DNA of 37,480 bases from Acidobacteriaceae bacterium (lineage in GTDB: Bacteria; Acidobacteriota; Terriglobia; Terriglobales; Acidobacteriaceae), in assembly GCA_003134435.1 (NCBI GenBank), contig PLBE01000189.1:1-37480 (forward strand), written 5' to 3'. The position numbers and the translations under genes are program-made. The notes under the pieces are model-generated. The model did no database searches. It saw only the letters and a list, made by a program, of their open reading frames with translations, and was not told the origin of the DNA. This document shows positions 7,447 to 15,179 of the stretch, piece by piece (within the stretch, counting starts at the first letter, position 1; each line of letters begins with the position of its first letter).

Positions 7447-9531
7447 TTGCCATTATCATCGGAATCATCGTTTGAACCAAAGAAGAATTCGTTGTCTGCC
7501 TTGTGGCAGACGCTGTTCGGCCATCCAGTCCGCGCCTTTGGCGTGGTCAGCCTGCTGTTGCTGATTCTTCTTGCCATCGCTCCCGCGAAGAATCATTTCA
7601 GCGAATGGCGCCACTATCAGAAACAGTATCTGGCGCTGATTCGGGGCCGGGGAGACGCGGTCACTTTAGAGCGGCGCTTCCACGATCACGACGGCATCCA
7701 GCAGATCTGGCTACCGCAACTGGGAGTCGTAGATCGCTGCACCAGTTGCCACTCCGGATTGAAGGAAGCCAGCCTGTCCGACGTCAGCACGCAGCCGTTC
7801 CGGCGTCATCCTGCAATTCCTCACACGCTGGACCAATTCGGTTGCGTGATGTGTCACCGCGGTCAGGGTCCTGCCACAACGGTCGAGGAAGCGCACAGCA
7901 GCACGCTGGCGTGGGAGCAGCCGATTTTGCCAGCGCGGTACGTGCAATCATCCTGCGGCCAATGCCATCGCGCTCCGCTCACCGGCACGCCGCAGTTGAA
8001 TTCAGGACGCAACCTGCTGGGACGATATGGCTGCGTCCATTGTCATACCATTAAACTGCCCGACGGCAGCGCGATCAAGCCGACGGACGATCCCCCTTCG
8101 CTGGAGCACGTTGCCGACAAGACCACGCGGGAATGGGTTTATGCGTGGCTAAAGGATCCTCAGGCATATGCGGTCACCGCGACCATGCCAAATTTCAAAT
8201 TGAGCGATCCGGATGCGCGCGATATCTCCGCGTTTCTAATAGCCGACAGCACGCCACTTGCCGGGGATACGGCGCCCACTCCCAAGAATGAAAAGGCGCC
8301 CGACCCGACGGCGGGAGCAAGTTTGTATGGTGAGTCATTCTGCGCTTCCTGCCATGCCGTGCAGAACGCCGCCGGGAACGTGGTGGGCGGAGATGTCGGC
8401 CCGGAACTCACTCGGGTCGGCAACAAAGTGAAGCCGGAGTGGTTGCGCGCTTGGTTGCACAACCCGCGAGTCTACGATTCCGGAACGGCCATGCCGCACT
8501 ATCGACTGAGCGATCCGCAACTTTCGCTGTTGACTGCCTTCCTCGGAAACAAAACCGATACCGATTTGCTGGCGAACGTCCATCTCGATGCCGCTACGCC
8601 GGAGCAGATCGCCCACGGCAAGCTTCTAGTGACCGAGTACGGCTGTGCTTCCTGTCACGAGATCAATGGCATCAAAAAGCCGGATAATTTCGCTCCGGAA
8701 TTGACTCGCATCGGAAGCAAGGCGCTTACCCAAATTATTTTCCTTCCGGGGATGACGCACGCGCTCCCGGATTATATTGCGGCGAAAATCCGGCAACCGC
8801 GCTCGTTTGGATCGGCGCTGAAGATGCCGCAGTTCAGTCTCGCACCTGGGCAGATCGACGCCTTGACCACAGCGCTGCTCTCTCTCACGGACCGGGCACA
8901 AGACTTGCCGAGGGCTTTGACCGTAGCAGCGAAGCCGGCTTCGAATTATCAACCTGCTGGCCGAGCCGGGCAGCTGATGTCAGATCTGGCCTGTTTCAGT
9001 TGCCACGCGATCAATGGCCGCGGGGGCGACATGGCTCCCGACCTCACGTGGGAAGGCAGTTCGGTGCAGCGGCCGTGGCTGCAGGCGTTCTTGAAAAACC
9101 CTGGAACTCTGCGACCGGCGCTGATCCGGCGCATGCCGAGGTTCAATCTTTCCGACGAAGACGCGAAAGAACTGACCGATTACATCATGACGGTGTATCA
9201 GACTCCGGAATTCGATCGCGATTCGATGCCAGCCGGCGGTTACCCCGCGGCCCAGGTGGAGCGGGGGAAACAGCTTTTTTATTCCAAGTACGCATGCCAG
9301 GGTTGTCACATTGTCGATACTAAGGTCGACAAGGGATACATCGGACCAACGCTGACGCAGGTCGGTTCACGCCTGAATGCGGCGTGGATTTATCACTGGC
9401 TGAAAGAGCCGCAGAATTTGCGGCCGGGGACGATTGAACCGAACCGCAACATGCCCGACGAAGATGCCCGCGCGCTGACCGCATTCCTGATGGCGCAGAG
9501 GGGCTCTGGGAAGCAGGAGGCGAAGAAATAA
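7447..9531 (+). CDS. Membrane-anchored octahaem cytochrome c of the Rieske/cytochrome b cluster
   Basis: The likely start is TTG 7447, preceded by GGAGGAG. The 694-residue protein has one N-terminal membrane helix (about 30-46, AFGVVSLLLLILLAIAP) and eight CxxCH sites, at residues 98, 133, 170, 196, 299, 400, 516 and 617. The first three sit close together without obvious distal Met. Each of the last five is followed by a Met-Pro motif (MPNF, MPHY, MPQF, MPRF, NMPDE), so the C-terminal part reads as five tandem class I cytochrome c domains with His-Met haems. It has no transporter or enzyme domain. It probably takes electrons from the Rieske protein and conducts them through the periplasm. 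The gene directly follows subunit IV and is followed 1 base later by another cytochrome gene. Confidence 0.9.
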   Translation: MPLSSESSFEPKKNSLSALWQTLFGHPVRAFGVVSLLLLILLAIAPAKNHFSEWRHYQKQYLALIRGRGDAVTLERRFHDHDGIQQIWLPQLGVVDRCTSCHSGLKEASLSDVSTQPFRRHPAIPHTLDQFGCVMCHRGQGPATTVEEAHSSTLAWEQPILPARYVQSSCGQCHRAPLTGTPQLNSGRNLLGRYGCVHCHTIKLPDGSAIKPTDDPPSLEHVADKTTREWVYAWLKDPQAYAVTATMPNFKLSDPDARDISAFLIADSTPLAGDTAPTPKNEKAPDPTAGASLYGESFCASCHAVQNAAGNVVGGDVGPELTRVGNKVKPEWLRAWLHNPRVYDSGTAMPHYRLSDPQLSLLTAFLGNKTDTDLLANVHLDAATPEQIAHGKLLVTEYGCASCHEINGIKKPDNFAPELTRIGSKALTQIIFLPGMTHALPDYIAAKIRQPRSFGSALKMPQFSLAPGQIDALTTALLSLTDRAQDLPRALTVAAKPASNYQPAGRAGQLMSDLACFSCHAINGRGGDMAPDLTWEGSSVQRPWLQAFLKNPGTLRPALIRRMPRFNLSDEDAKELTDYIMTVYQTPEFDRDSMPAGGYPAAQVERGKQLFYSKYACQGCHIVDTKVDKGYIGPTLTQVGSRLNAAWIYHWLKEPQNLRPGTIEPNRNMPDEDARALTAFLMAQRGSGKQEAKK

Positions 9532-9532
9532 A

Positions 9533-10267
9533 ATGACGAGACAGTGGTGGACGCTCTTTGCAGCCCCGCTCATTCTCCTAAGCACAGCATGCCCGCACAA
9601 ATCCGTACCGGCGGCCTCTCTAAAGCCCACCGGGTTTGGCGTCACGCTGGTCGAGTCGAGCGGAGGTAAGCAGATCGGCCCGACCGGGATGGTCCTGGCT
9701 CAGCCTGTGGTCGTGCAGGTCAATGATGAACAAGGGACAGCGGTCACCGGCGCGCTGGTCGAGTTCAGCGGGCCCGCCGACGCCAGCTTCGATCCTCCCA
9801 CCGGCCTGACCGATTCCAGCGGACAACTCAGCACGAACGTTGCTCTGGGCAGCATGGCAGGCCGGTATCAGCTCACGGCTCGCACTTCTACGAAAGCCCA
9901 GAAATCAGTCGAGCTGAAGATTGAGGAAATTGCCCTGGGGTACCAGGAAGAAGTGGGCTTTCAGCTAGACAGCAAGTATTGTGCCCGTTGCCATGACCCG
10001 GAATCGACGCCGGAACGTGTTTCCAACCACGACAATCTTGAGGTCAAGCCGCACGCCTTTACCGAGGGAGACACCCTCAATAGAATGACGGATGCCGAAC
10101 TAAGCTCAATCATCAGCCACGGTGGCCCCGCCTTGAACAAGTCCGCACTGATGCCCCCGTACGGCTATACTCTCAGCAAGACTGAGATCGAGGCGCTGAT
10201 GGCTTACATTCGCCTGATCTCCGATCCTCCTTATCATGCTTCTGGAATGGTCTATGCCCAAGAGTAG
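9533..10267 (+). CDS. Lipoprotein with an Ig-like (Big1-type) domain and a monohaem cytochrome c domain
   Basis: AGGAGG (9515-9520) precedes ATG 9533. The 244-residue product starts with a lipoprotein signal; the lipobox LSTAC puts the lipidated Cys at residue 20. Residues about 32-135 form an Ig-like repeat with VVQVNDEQGTAVTGALVEF and TDSSGQLSTNVALG, as in bacterial Ig-like group 1 domains. The C-terminal ~105 residues carry one haem site, CARCH (150-154), and a probable distal Met in LMPPYGYTLSKTEIEALM, a class I cytochrome c pattern. The fusion suggests a haem domain held at a membrane or surface by an Ig stalk. It may be the terminal or docking carrier of the cluster. The order in the operon supports that; the partner is not known. 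Confidence 0.85.
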   Translation: MTRQWWTLFAAPLILLSTACPHKSVPAASLKPTGFGVTLVESSGGKQIGPTGMVLAQPVVVQVNDEQGTAVTGALVEFSGPADASFDPPTGLTDSSGQLSTNVALGSMAGRYQLTARTSTKAQKSVELKIEEIALGYQEEVGFQLDSKYCARCHDPESTPERVSNHDNLEVKPHAFTEGDTLNRMTDAELSSIISHGGPALNKSALMPPYGYTLSKTEIEALMAYIRLISDPPYHASGMVYAQE

Positions 10268-11567
10268 GGCCGGTTGGCTCGGCCCACTTCTTTTCCTTGC
10301 AATCTTCTTTGTCATCTTCTTATCCAGCGCATTGCTGGCTCAGGTTGTATCGCCGGTAGAAATTAAAGATGCAGGGTTGCGAGGCCTGCAGCAGCAGTAC
10401 ATGGACGACCTGACCCGGGCCGGGCAGGACATTCTGTCGATTCAGTTCGACTATCCGTTCTACCTGAGCCGGAAACTCGACCTTGACCAGGCGCGGCAGC
10501 AAGTCGCGGACCAGTCGTCGATTCGCTTCGACACCTACAACGGCAAGACAGTAGTCGCGATCACAGGCAATTACTATGCCGCTTACTCTGCGCAAAAGAT
10601 TACTCCCGCACAGCGCGCGCGGAGCACTTTTCTTAATGTGGTCATGCCCATCCTGAGAGCCGCCGTGCCGCACGTTCAAAACAACCAACAGGTACAGGGT
10701 TTCGCGATCGAGGTTTCGCATCACATTGTGGGCAAGGTGATGGGGGTGGCGATGGAGCATCCGGAGAACCTGATGGTTTTCCTGCCTCGAACTGGCGCTC
10801 TCAAACTGCTCGTCGCCAAGGACGAAACTGCACAGCAATCGGCGTTGCTGCAGGGCGCGATATTTCTTAACGCGCAACCCGTTTCCATTTGGCTTAATGA
10901 CACAGTGCCACCGAATGGGAATGCAGGATCCAATTCCAAGGACCCAAATTCGGATGACCCAGCAGATGACGTCTCCGCCAAGCCGAAATTAGAAACCGCG
11001 GCAGCGGGAACCGAGGCCACTTCGATTCCTGCGGTTCCGGTAAAGCCCAAGGAACCACCACCGCCGCCCCGCGATATTTCGACGGAGGCATTGGCCACTG
11101 TCCAACTGTCCAATCAGCCGATCGTCGACGAGATCGTGAAGGGCTTGGATTCGCAGGCTCATTTTGTGGCTTATGCGCCGCCGAGATTCATCGCGTTCCG
11201 GCAGGGAATCTATTTGGAACTCTCAGTGAATTCGGATCTGCCGGCATCGGCCGCGGGATCGCGTTATAAACTTGCGGCCCTGGCGTTCGATGAGCACGTG
11301 GCCCGCCTCATCCGTCCACTGCTGTCGTATTTCAAGGATGAAAAAGAATTTGACGGGTTTGGCTTCAGTACAAATATCCATCTTCCCGGCAAGGCAAATC
11401 CCGGAGGTTCTGAAGCGGTGGAGTTCTTCTTTCCGTTGACCGCCATGCGCTGCTACGAGAAGTACGACTGCACTGGCCAGCAACTACTGGATGCGGGCAC
11501 CGTGCTAATCAATGGCGAACGAGTGGCACTCGATCTGCAGATCGCCGAGGGAGGCTCAAACCGCTGA
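10254..11567 (+). CDS. Exported protein of unknown function with two similar halves and a proline-rich linker
   Basis: I do not recognise the family. ATG 10254 is preferred because it gives a clean signal peptide (MPKSRAGWLGPLLFLAIFF, cleaved near SSALLAQ); ATG 10236 is possible. The gene overlaps the 3' end of the cytochrome lipoprotein gene by 14 bases, so it is translationally tied to the cluster. The 437-residue product has two halves separated by an acidic/Pro-rich linker (about residues 219-272, including KPKEPPPPPRDIS). The halves look related: QQSALLQGAIFLNAQPVSI near the end of the first resembles GQQLLDAGTVLINGERVAL near the end of the second, and both contain an adjacent FLP/FFP segment. 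No haem motif is present. A periplasmic assembly or accessory role is only a guess from context. Confidence 0.8.
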   Translation: MPKSRAGWLGPLLFLAIFFVIFLSSALLAQVVSPVEIKDAGLRGLQQQYMDDLTRAGQDILSIQFDYPFYLSRKLDLDQARQQVADQSSIRFDTYNGKTVVAITGNYYAAYSAQKITPAQRARSTFLNVVMPILRAAVPHVQNNQQVQGFAIEVSHHIVGKVMGVAMEHPENLMVFLPRTGALKLLVAKDETAQQSALLQGAIFLNAQPVSIWLNDTVPPNGNAGSNSKDPNSDDPADDVSAKPKLETAAAGTEATSIPAVPVKPKEPPPPPRDISTEALATVQLSNQPIVDEIVKGLDSQAHFVAYAPPRFIAFRQGIYLELSVNSDLPASAAGSRYKLAALAFDEHVARLIRPLLSYFKDEKEFDGFGFSTNIHLPGKANPGGSEAVEFFFPLTAMRCYEKYDCTGQQLLDAGTVLINGERVALDLQIAEGGSNR

Positions 11568-11640
11568 GTCACCTTCGCCGGAAACCATAACCTGGAGCCG
11601 CCTCGCGTTTTAGGGCTGCGGTGTGCGCTTAGCTGACGCA

Positions 11641-11666
11641 GCAGTTTTCCGACGGTGGAAAGCTGC
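11641..11666 (+). other. Hairpin downstream of the electron-transfer cluster
   Basis: GCAGTTTTCC (11641-11650) pairs with GGAAAGCTGC (11657-11666) with one G-U pair and a 6-base loop. It lies between the last cluster gene and the convergent regulator gene. It lacks a T-run, so it is at most a weak or Rho-assisted transcript end. Confidence 0.45.
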
Positions 11667-11747
11667 TATGACACCGCTATTTAAAGAAGGTTGCTGGCTT
11701 CTCCGTAAAGTTTGGATGCAGGCGGATTTTCGTGCCGGTACCGAGAT

Positions 11748-12461
11748 CTAAGCGCCAACTAAGTTCTTCAGCGCGGGGTGATTATGGATGATCAACATCG
11801 AGCCCTTCAGTTCCGCCATGTCGCTCCTCCGGAACTCAGACAGCAGGCGGGTGATGGTTTCGCGGCTGGTGCCAACCAGTTGTGATATTTCTTCATGGGT
11901 CATGGCTAACCGGACGCGCACCGTTCCATTGCTGACTTCACCATCGGCGGCCGTTTCGAGCAGGAATCGGGCAAACCTTTCCGACACCGAATGCGAAAGC
12001 CCGATGGTGCGCACAACGCCGTAGGCGTCCGCACAGTCGCGCGCCAAATGCTGGGTGGCATGGAGCGCGGCGTCGGCGTGATCGTTGAGGAAGCGAAGCA
12101 TATCATCCCGCCCCACAAAGTTAAGTTGGCAAGGCTGCATGGTTTCGACCGTCAGTTCGTAGGGACTGCCGGTAACCACTGCGTGCAAGCCGAGTACTTC
12201 ACCGGCTTCGGCGATGCGCACGATCAGAGTTTTACCATCGCGCGAAGTAGTCGAAAGCTTGGCGCGTCCCTGGCACAGAATGAAAATTCCCCAGGCGCTC
12301 TGTCCCTCGACCAGAACCACGGAATGCTCAGGAAAGGAGGCGGCATGTTTGATGCGGTTGAAATCTTCAATTGACTCCGGAGCGAGGTCGCAGAAAAAGC
12401 TGCGGGAACGCAGATGGCAGTTCAGACAGCTCTCAACGCAGTTCAAGCCGGACATGCTCAT
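11748..12461 (-). CDS. Crp/Fnr-family transcription regulator with FNR-like cysteines
   Basis: The start is the ATG whose complement ends at 12461, because GAAGGAGA lies just upstream; an ATG 30 bases earlier has no such site. The 237-residue product has N-terminal cysteines 8, 12, 15 and 24 (LNCVESCLNCHLRSRSFFC), then a cyclic-nucleotide-like beta-roll (about 30-130) with C111 in MQPCQLNF. C111 is placed like FNR C122, so an oxygen-labile 4Fe-4S cluster is plausible. The C-terminal helix-turn-helix (about 187-207) contains TSRETITRLL. R200, E201 and R205 match the CRP residues that read TGTGA, whereas FNR has Val at the first place. It faces the electron-transfer cluster convergently and is the candidate reader of the 862-877 palindrome. 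The family is certain; the cluster and target are inferred. Confidence 0.92.
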   Translation of the reverse strand: MSMSGLNCVESCLNCHLRSRSFFCDLAPESIEDFNRIKHAASFPEHSVVLVEGQSAWGIFILCQGRAKLSTTSRDGKTLIVRIAEAGEVLGLHAVVTGSPYELTVETMQPCQLNFVGRDDMLRFLNDHADAALHATQHLARDCADAYGVVRTIGLSHSVSERFARFLLETAADGEVSNGTVRVRLAMTHEEISQLVGTSRETITRLLSEFRRSDMAELKGSMLIIHNHPALKNLVGA

Positions 12462-12804
12462 GATCTCTCCTTCATCTCCGGCAGACAACACCTGCGCGGT
12501 TTAGCGGGCAACGATTGCGAGCAGCAAGCATTCGGATCGCATGGCCGCCGTAGCGCCCCTTGCTGACAAGTGATAACAGAGTTTGTGCACGCTGACCGCC
12601 ACCGCGACCAGTTCCATTTCGGACCTAAACCTCAATGCTTGCAGCGGGAGTTCCGCCTGTGGCGGCCAAGTTTAGACGGAAAACTGGCAACCCCGCCGTC
12701 AGTTGGGCACGCGAAGCAGGATCGTAGAGAACGCACACGGTCTGATGGGGAGGGGCTAGGTTGCCCGAGGGGTAGATTCGGGAGATTGTATAATCGGGAT
12801 TCCG
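12462..12804. other. Divergent intergenic region between the Crp/Fnr gene and dnaX
   Basis: No supported gene lies in these 343 bases. A nested inverted repeat is visible: CTAAAC (12625-12630) with GTTTAG (12670-12675), enclosing CCGCC-TGT-GGCGG (12653-12665). The right end holds the dnaX -10 box. I looked for a small SRP RNA, which sits beside dnaX in some bacteria, and did not find the conserved GGAAG-type core. Confidence 0.55.
12789..12794 (+). promoter_or_regulatory. Consensus -10 box (TATAAT) of dnaX, implying a very short leader
   Basis: TATAAT is a perfect -10 hexamer and ends 10 bases before the dnaX ATG at 12805. A start 6-7 bases downstream would give a leader of only 3-5 bases, and no Shine-Dalgarno is present. 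No good -35 is found at 16-18 bases. The hexamer is seen; leaderless translation is an inference. Confidence 0.5.
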
Positions 12805-14682
12805 ATGAGCTATCAGGTCCTGGCGCGCAAATACCGGCCACAGAAATTCTCCGATGTCATCGGCCAGGAACACGTCACCCGCACCCTGCAAAATGCGATC
12901 GCGCAGGAACGCATTGCGCACGGTTATATCTTCAGCGGCCATCGCGGTATCGGCAAGACGACCGTCGCTCGCATCCTGGCCATGGCGCTGAACTGCCGAT
13001 CGAGTTCCAATGACAGGCCGGTCCTCGAACCCTGCGGGGTATGCGAGTCCTGCACCGAAATTCGCGCGGGCAATTCTGTAGACGTGATCGAAATCGACGC
13101 TGCCACCAATCGGGGTATCGACGAGATCCGCGAATTGCGCGAAGCCGCTCGCTATCGCCCGGCTCGCGATCGCTTCAAAATCTACATTCTTGATGAAGCA
13201 CACCAGATCACCGACGCCGCCTTCAATGCCCTGCTCAAGACGCTGGAGGAGCCTCCCAGCCATGTCGTCTTCATGATGGCTACCACGCAACCGGAGGATA
13301 TTCCGCAGACCATCCGCTCGCGCTGCCAGCATTTTAGCTATCGCGCGATGAAGTTCGACGACATCATGGGACAACTCCGTGACATCGTGGCGAAAGAGAA
13401 GATTCCCGCCGACGAAAGCGCCCTCGCTCTGCTCGCCGAAGCGGGGGACGGCTCGATGCGCGATGCGCTTTCGATTCTCGACCAGGCCATCGCCTCCACC
13501 TCTGACCATCTGACCGCTGACTCGGTTCGCAGCCTGATCGGTTCCGCTCCGGCAGCGGCGCTCGAAACAGTGCTGCAATCCGTCAGTGAGGGTTCGAGCG
13601 AGAAGATCATCGTGTTGGTCGACGAACTGATGGGCGAGGGCCACAGCCCCACCCATTTCGCACGGCAGTTGGTGCGCTTTCTGCGCAATGTCACGGTGGC
13701 GAAGATCGCGGGCAAAGACTCGGCGCTGCTGCAGATTTCCTCCGATGAGCGCACCCGCGTGGGCCGCATTGCCGACCTATTCAGCGAGGAAGAATTGACT
13801 CGCCATTTGCAGATCATGCTGCGCACCCATGGAGAACTCGGATACCGTCAGGAACAGCGTTTCCACCTTGAACTAGGACTGCTGAAGATGGCCCATGCGC
13901 AGCGTTTACTGCCGCTCGAGCAATTGCTGAGCGATGTGGCGGCGGGACCGTCCCGAACTGCGCCTAGGCCGGTTCTTGCGCCTCCACCTTCTTCGGTGGT
14001 CGTTCCTCGTTCTTCCGTCTCGCCACTGGAGGCGCGGCGCGCCGAACCAGTCCCATCGGAGCGGTCGAATTCAGCGTCGCCATTCGCGGCCGACTCCGCG
14101 CGCAAGGGCACACCCAAGTCAGAGGCGTACGACGAGGCGTCGGCATTCGCAAGCGTGGGTGACCGCACCACACAACCCGCCAACGCTATCATCATGGGAT
14201 CGGTGGCGCCGGCAGTTGAAGAGCTACCGATGGTGCCCGATCCGGCGCTAGCCAGCCTTACCGAGTTCAAGAATGAGCGAAAGGCCGCAGTCCGGGTCGA
14301 GGTCAGCGCCGACTCTCTCCGCGACGCTGTTCTTAAAGCTCTGGACCACCAGCAGATGCTCGTCTCCTTGCTCGAAAGCGCGCAGTGGAGACTGGAAGGA
14401 AGCACGCTGATCGCGAAAGTCGCGGCTTCCAGCACCATGATCGAAATGTCATTCAGCGCTGACGCAAGACGTGTCGCCAGCGCCGCTGCCAGCGGCCTGG
14501 CTGCGAGAGCGCTCAAGATGCAGGTCGAGCCCGGGGGCGTTGTTCAGACGCTGACCGCGATGCGGACGGCCTCGAATGGAAACGCCCGCAGTCGGGCCGA
14601 ACAAGATCCGATTGTGCAGCGCATGAAAGAGAAGTTTGGAGCCGAAATTCGTACGGTGATCGATTACAGGGAGAAAGGATGA
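12805..14682 (+). CDS. dnaX: DNA polymerase III subunit gamma/tau
   Basis: The clamp-loader ATPase loads the sliding clamp and links the replicative polymerases. The 625-residue product starts with SYQVLARKYRPQKFSDVIGQ. It has Walker A GHRGIGKT (45-52), the zinc cysteines 64, 77, 80 and 83 (CGVCESC), Walker B ILDEAHQ and the SRC arginine-finger motif in IRSRCQHF. The clamp-loader lid and collar follow to about residue 370, then a low-complexity Pro/Ser/Ala-rich linker (about 380-490) and a C-terminal tau-like domain. I did not see an obvious A-rich frameshift signal for making a short gamma form. The start has no Shine-Dalgarno. The YbaB/EbfC gene follows after 99 bases, a common pairing in bacteria. 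Confidence 0.97.
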   Translation: MSYQVLARKYRPQKFSDVIGQEHVTRTLQNAIAQERIAHGYIFSGHRGIGKTTVARILAMALNCRSSSNDRPVLEPCGVCESCTEIRAGNSVDVIEIDAATNRGIDEIRELREAARYRPARDRFKIYILDEAHQITDAAFNALLKTLEEPPSHVVFMMATTQPEDIPQTIRSRCQHFSYRAMKFDDIMGQLRDIVAKEKIPADESALALLAEAGDGSMRDALSILDQAIASTSDHLTADSVRSLIGSAPAAALETVLQSVSEGSSEKIIVLVDELMGEGHSPTHFARQLVRFLRNVTVAKIAGKDSALLQISSDERTRVGRIADLFSEEELTRHLQIMLRTHGELGYRQEQRFHLELGLLKMAHAQRLLPLEQLLSDVAAGPSRTAPRPVLAPPPSSVVVPRSSVSPLEARRAEPVPSERSNSASPFAADSARKGTPKSEAYDEASAFASVGDRTTQPANAIIMGSVAPAVEELPMVPDPALASLTEFKNERKAAVRVEVSADSLRDAVLKALDHQQMLVSLLESAQWRLEGSTLIAKVAASSTMIEMSFSADARRVASAAASGLAARALKMQVEPGGVVQTLTAMRTASNGNARSRAEQDPIVQRMKEKFGAEIRTVIDYREKG

Positions 14683-14696
14683 GACGCAATTGGATA

Positions 14697-14766
14697 TTTG
14701 TAATTTTGTAATTGAAAAGCCTGCTGCGTGTTGGTGTGAAATTACAAATTACAAATTACAAATTAT
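14697..14766. repeat. AT-only inverted and tandem repeat between dnaX and the YbaB gene
   Basis: Four tandem copies of the heptamer AAATTAC (the last AAATTAT) occupy 14739-14766. The left arm, TTTGTAATTTTGTAATT (14697-14713), is the reverse complement of about two and a half copies with one extra base. The arms could form an AT-only hairpin with a 25-base loop. The composition is strikingly unlike the GC-rich surroundings. Function is unknown; transcript end, promoter element or mobile remnant are all possible. Confidence 0.75.
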
Positions 14767-14781
14767 CAATCATATATTCTT

Positions 14782-15084
14782 ATGTCCGGATTCAATGTGC
14801 AGGAACTCATGGCGCAGGCGAAGCAGCAGTACGAGACGCTGCAGAAGAAGATGGAGCAGACAGTTGTCGAAGCTTCGGCCGGCGGCGGCACGGTCACCGT
14901 CAAAATGGATGGCCGCAAGCAGGTGCTGGGCATCGTGATTGATCCTGAAGCGGTCAAGGCTGGCGATGTCGAGATGCTCCAGGATCTGGTTAGGGCCGCA
15001 CTGAACGAGGCTGGGCGCAAGGTTGATCAGGCGATGCAGTCGAGCGTGGGAGGAATGCTTGGCGGGCTGGGAGGACTTTTGTAG
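14782..15084 (+). CDS. YbaB/EbfC family nucleoid-associated protein
   Basis: The 100-residue product begins SGFNVQELMAQAKQQYETLQ, a long N-terminal helix, followed by VVEASAGGGTVTVKMDGRKQ and IDPEAVKAGDVEMLQDLV. It ends in the Gly/Met-rich tail GGMLGGLGGLL. These are the hallmarks of the YbaB/EbfC family: dimeric DNA-binding proteins of about 100 residues, usually encoded just after dnaX and before recR. Here recR is not next; a convergent secreted-protein gene follows instead. There is no clear Shine-Dalgarno before ATG 14782, and TATATT at 14773-14778 sits only 3 bases upstream of it. Confidence 0.95.
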   Translation: MSGFNVQELMAQAKQQYETLQKKMEQTVVEASAGGGTVTVKMDGRKQVLGIVIDPEAVKAGDVEMLQDLVRAALNEAGRKVDQAMQSSVGGMLGGLGGLL

Positions 15085-15128
15085 TTTGGCAGGCTTGTAC
15101 TGGATGGGTTCCTGCAGGATTGTTTTCC

Positions 15129-15152
15129 AGCCAGCCACGCGCTGGCTTTCTT
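15129..15152 (+). terminator. Rho-independent terminator after the YbaB gene
   Basis: AGCCAGC (15129-15135) and GCTGGCT (15141-15147) form a 7-bp stem with a CACGC loop, followed by TTCTT. It lies 45 bases after the stop and faces the convergent gene. Confidence 0.65.
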
Positions 15153-15179
15153 ATGTGAGCGACTTTCTGGGCTTGAAGA

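Noticed and set aside
12462-12804. Small SRP RNA beside dnaX
   Set aside because: The conserved GGAAG...AGCAGCC-type core was not found on either strand.
12625-13656. 343-codon minus-strand open frame
   Set aside because: Antisense to dnaX; no domain, and dnaX motifs on the plus strand are certain.
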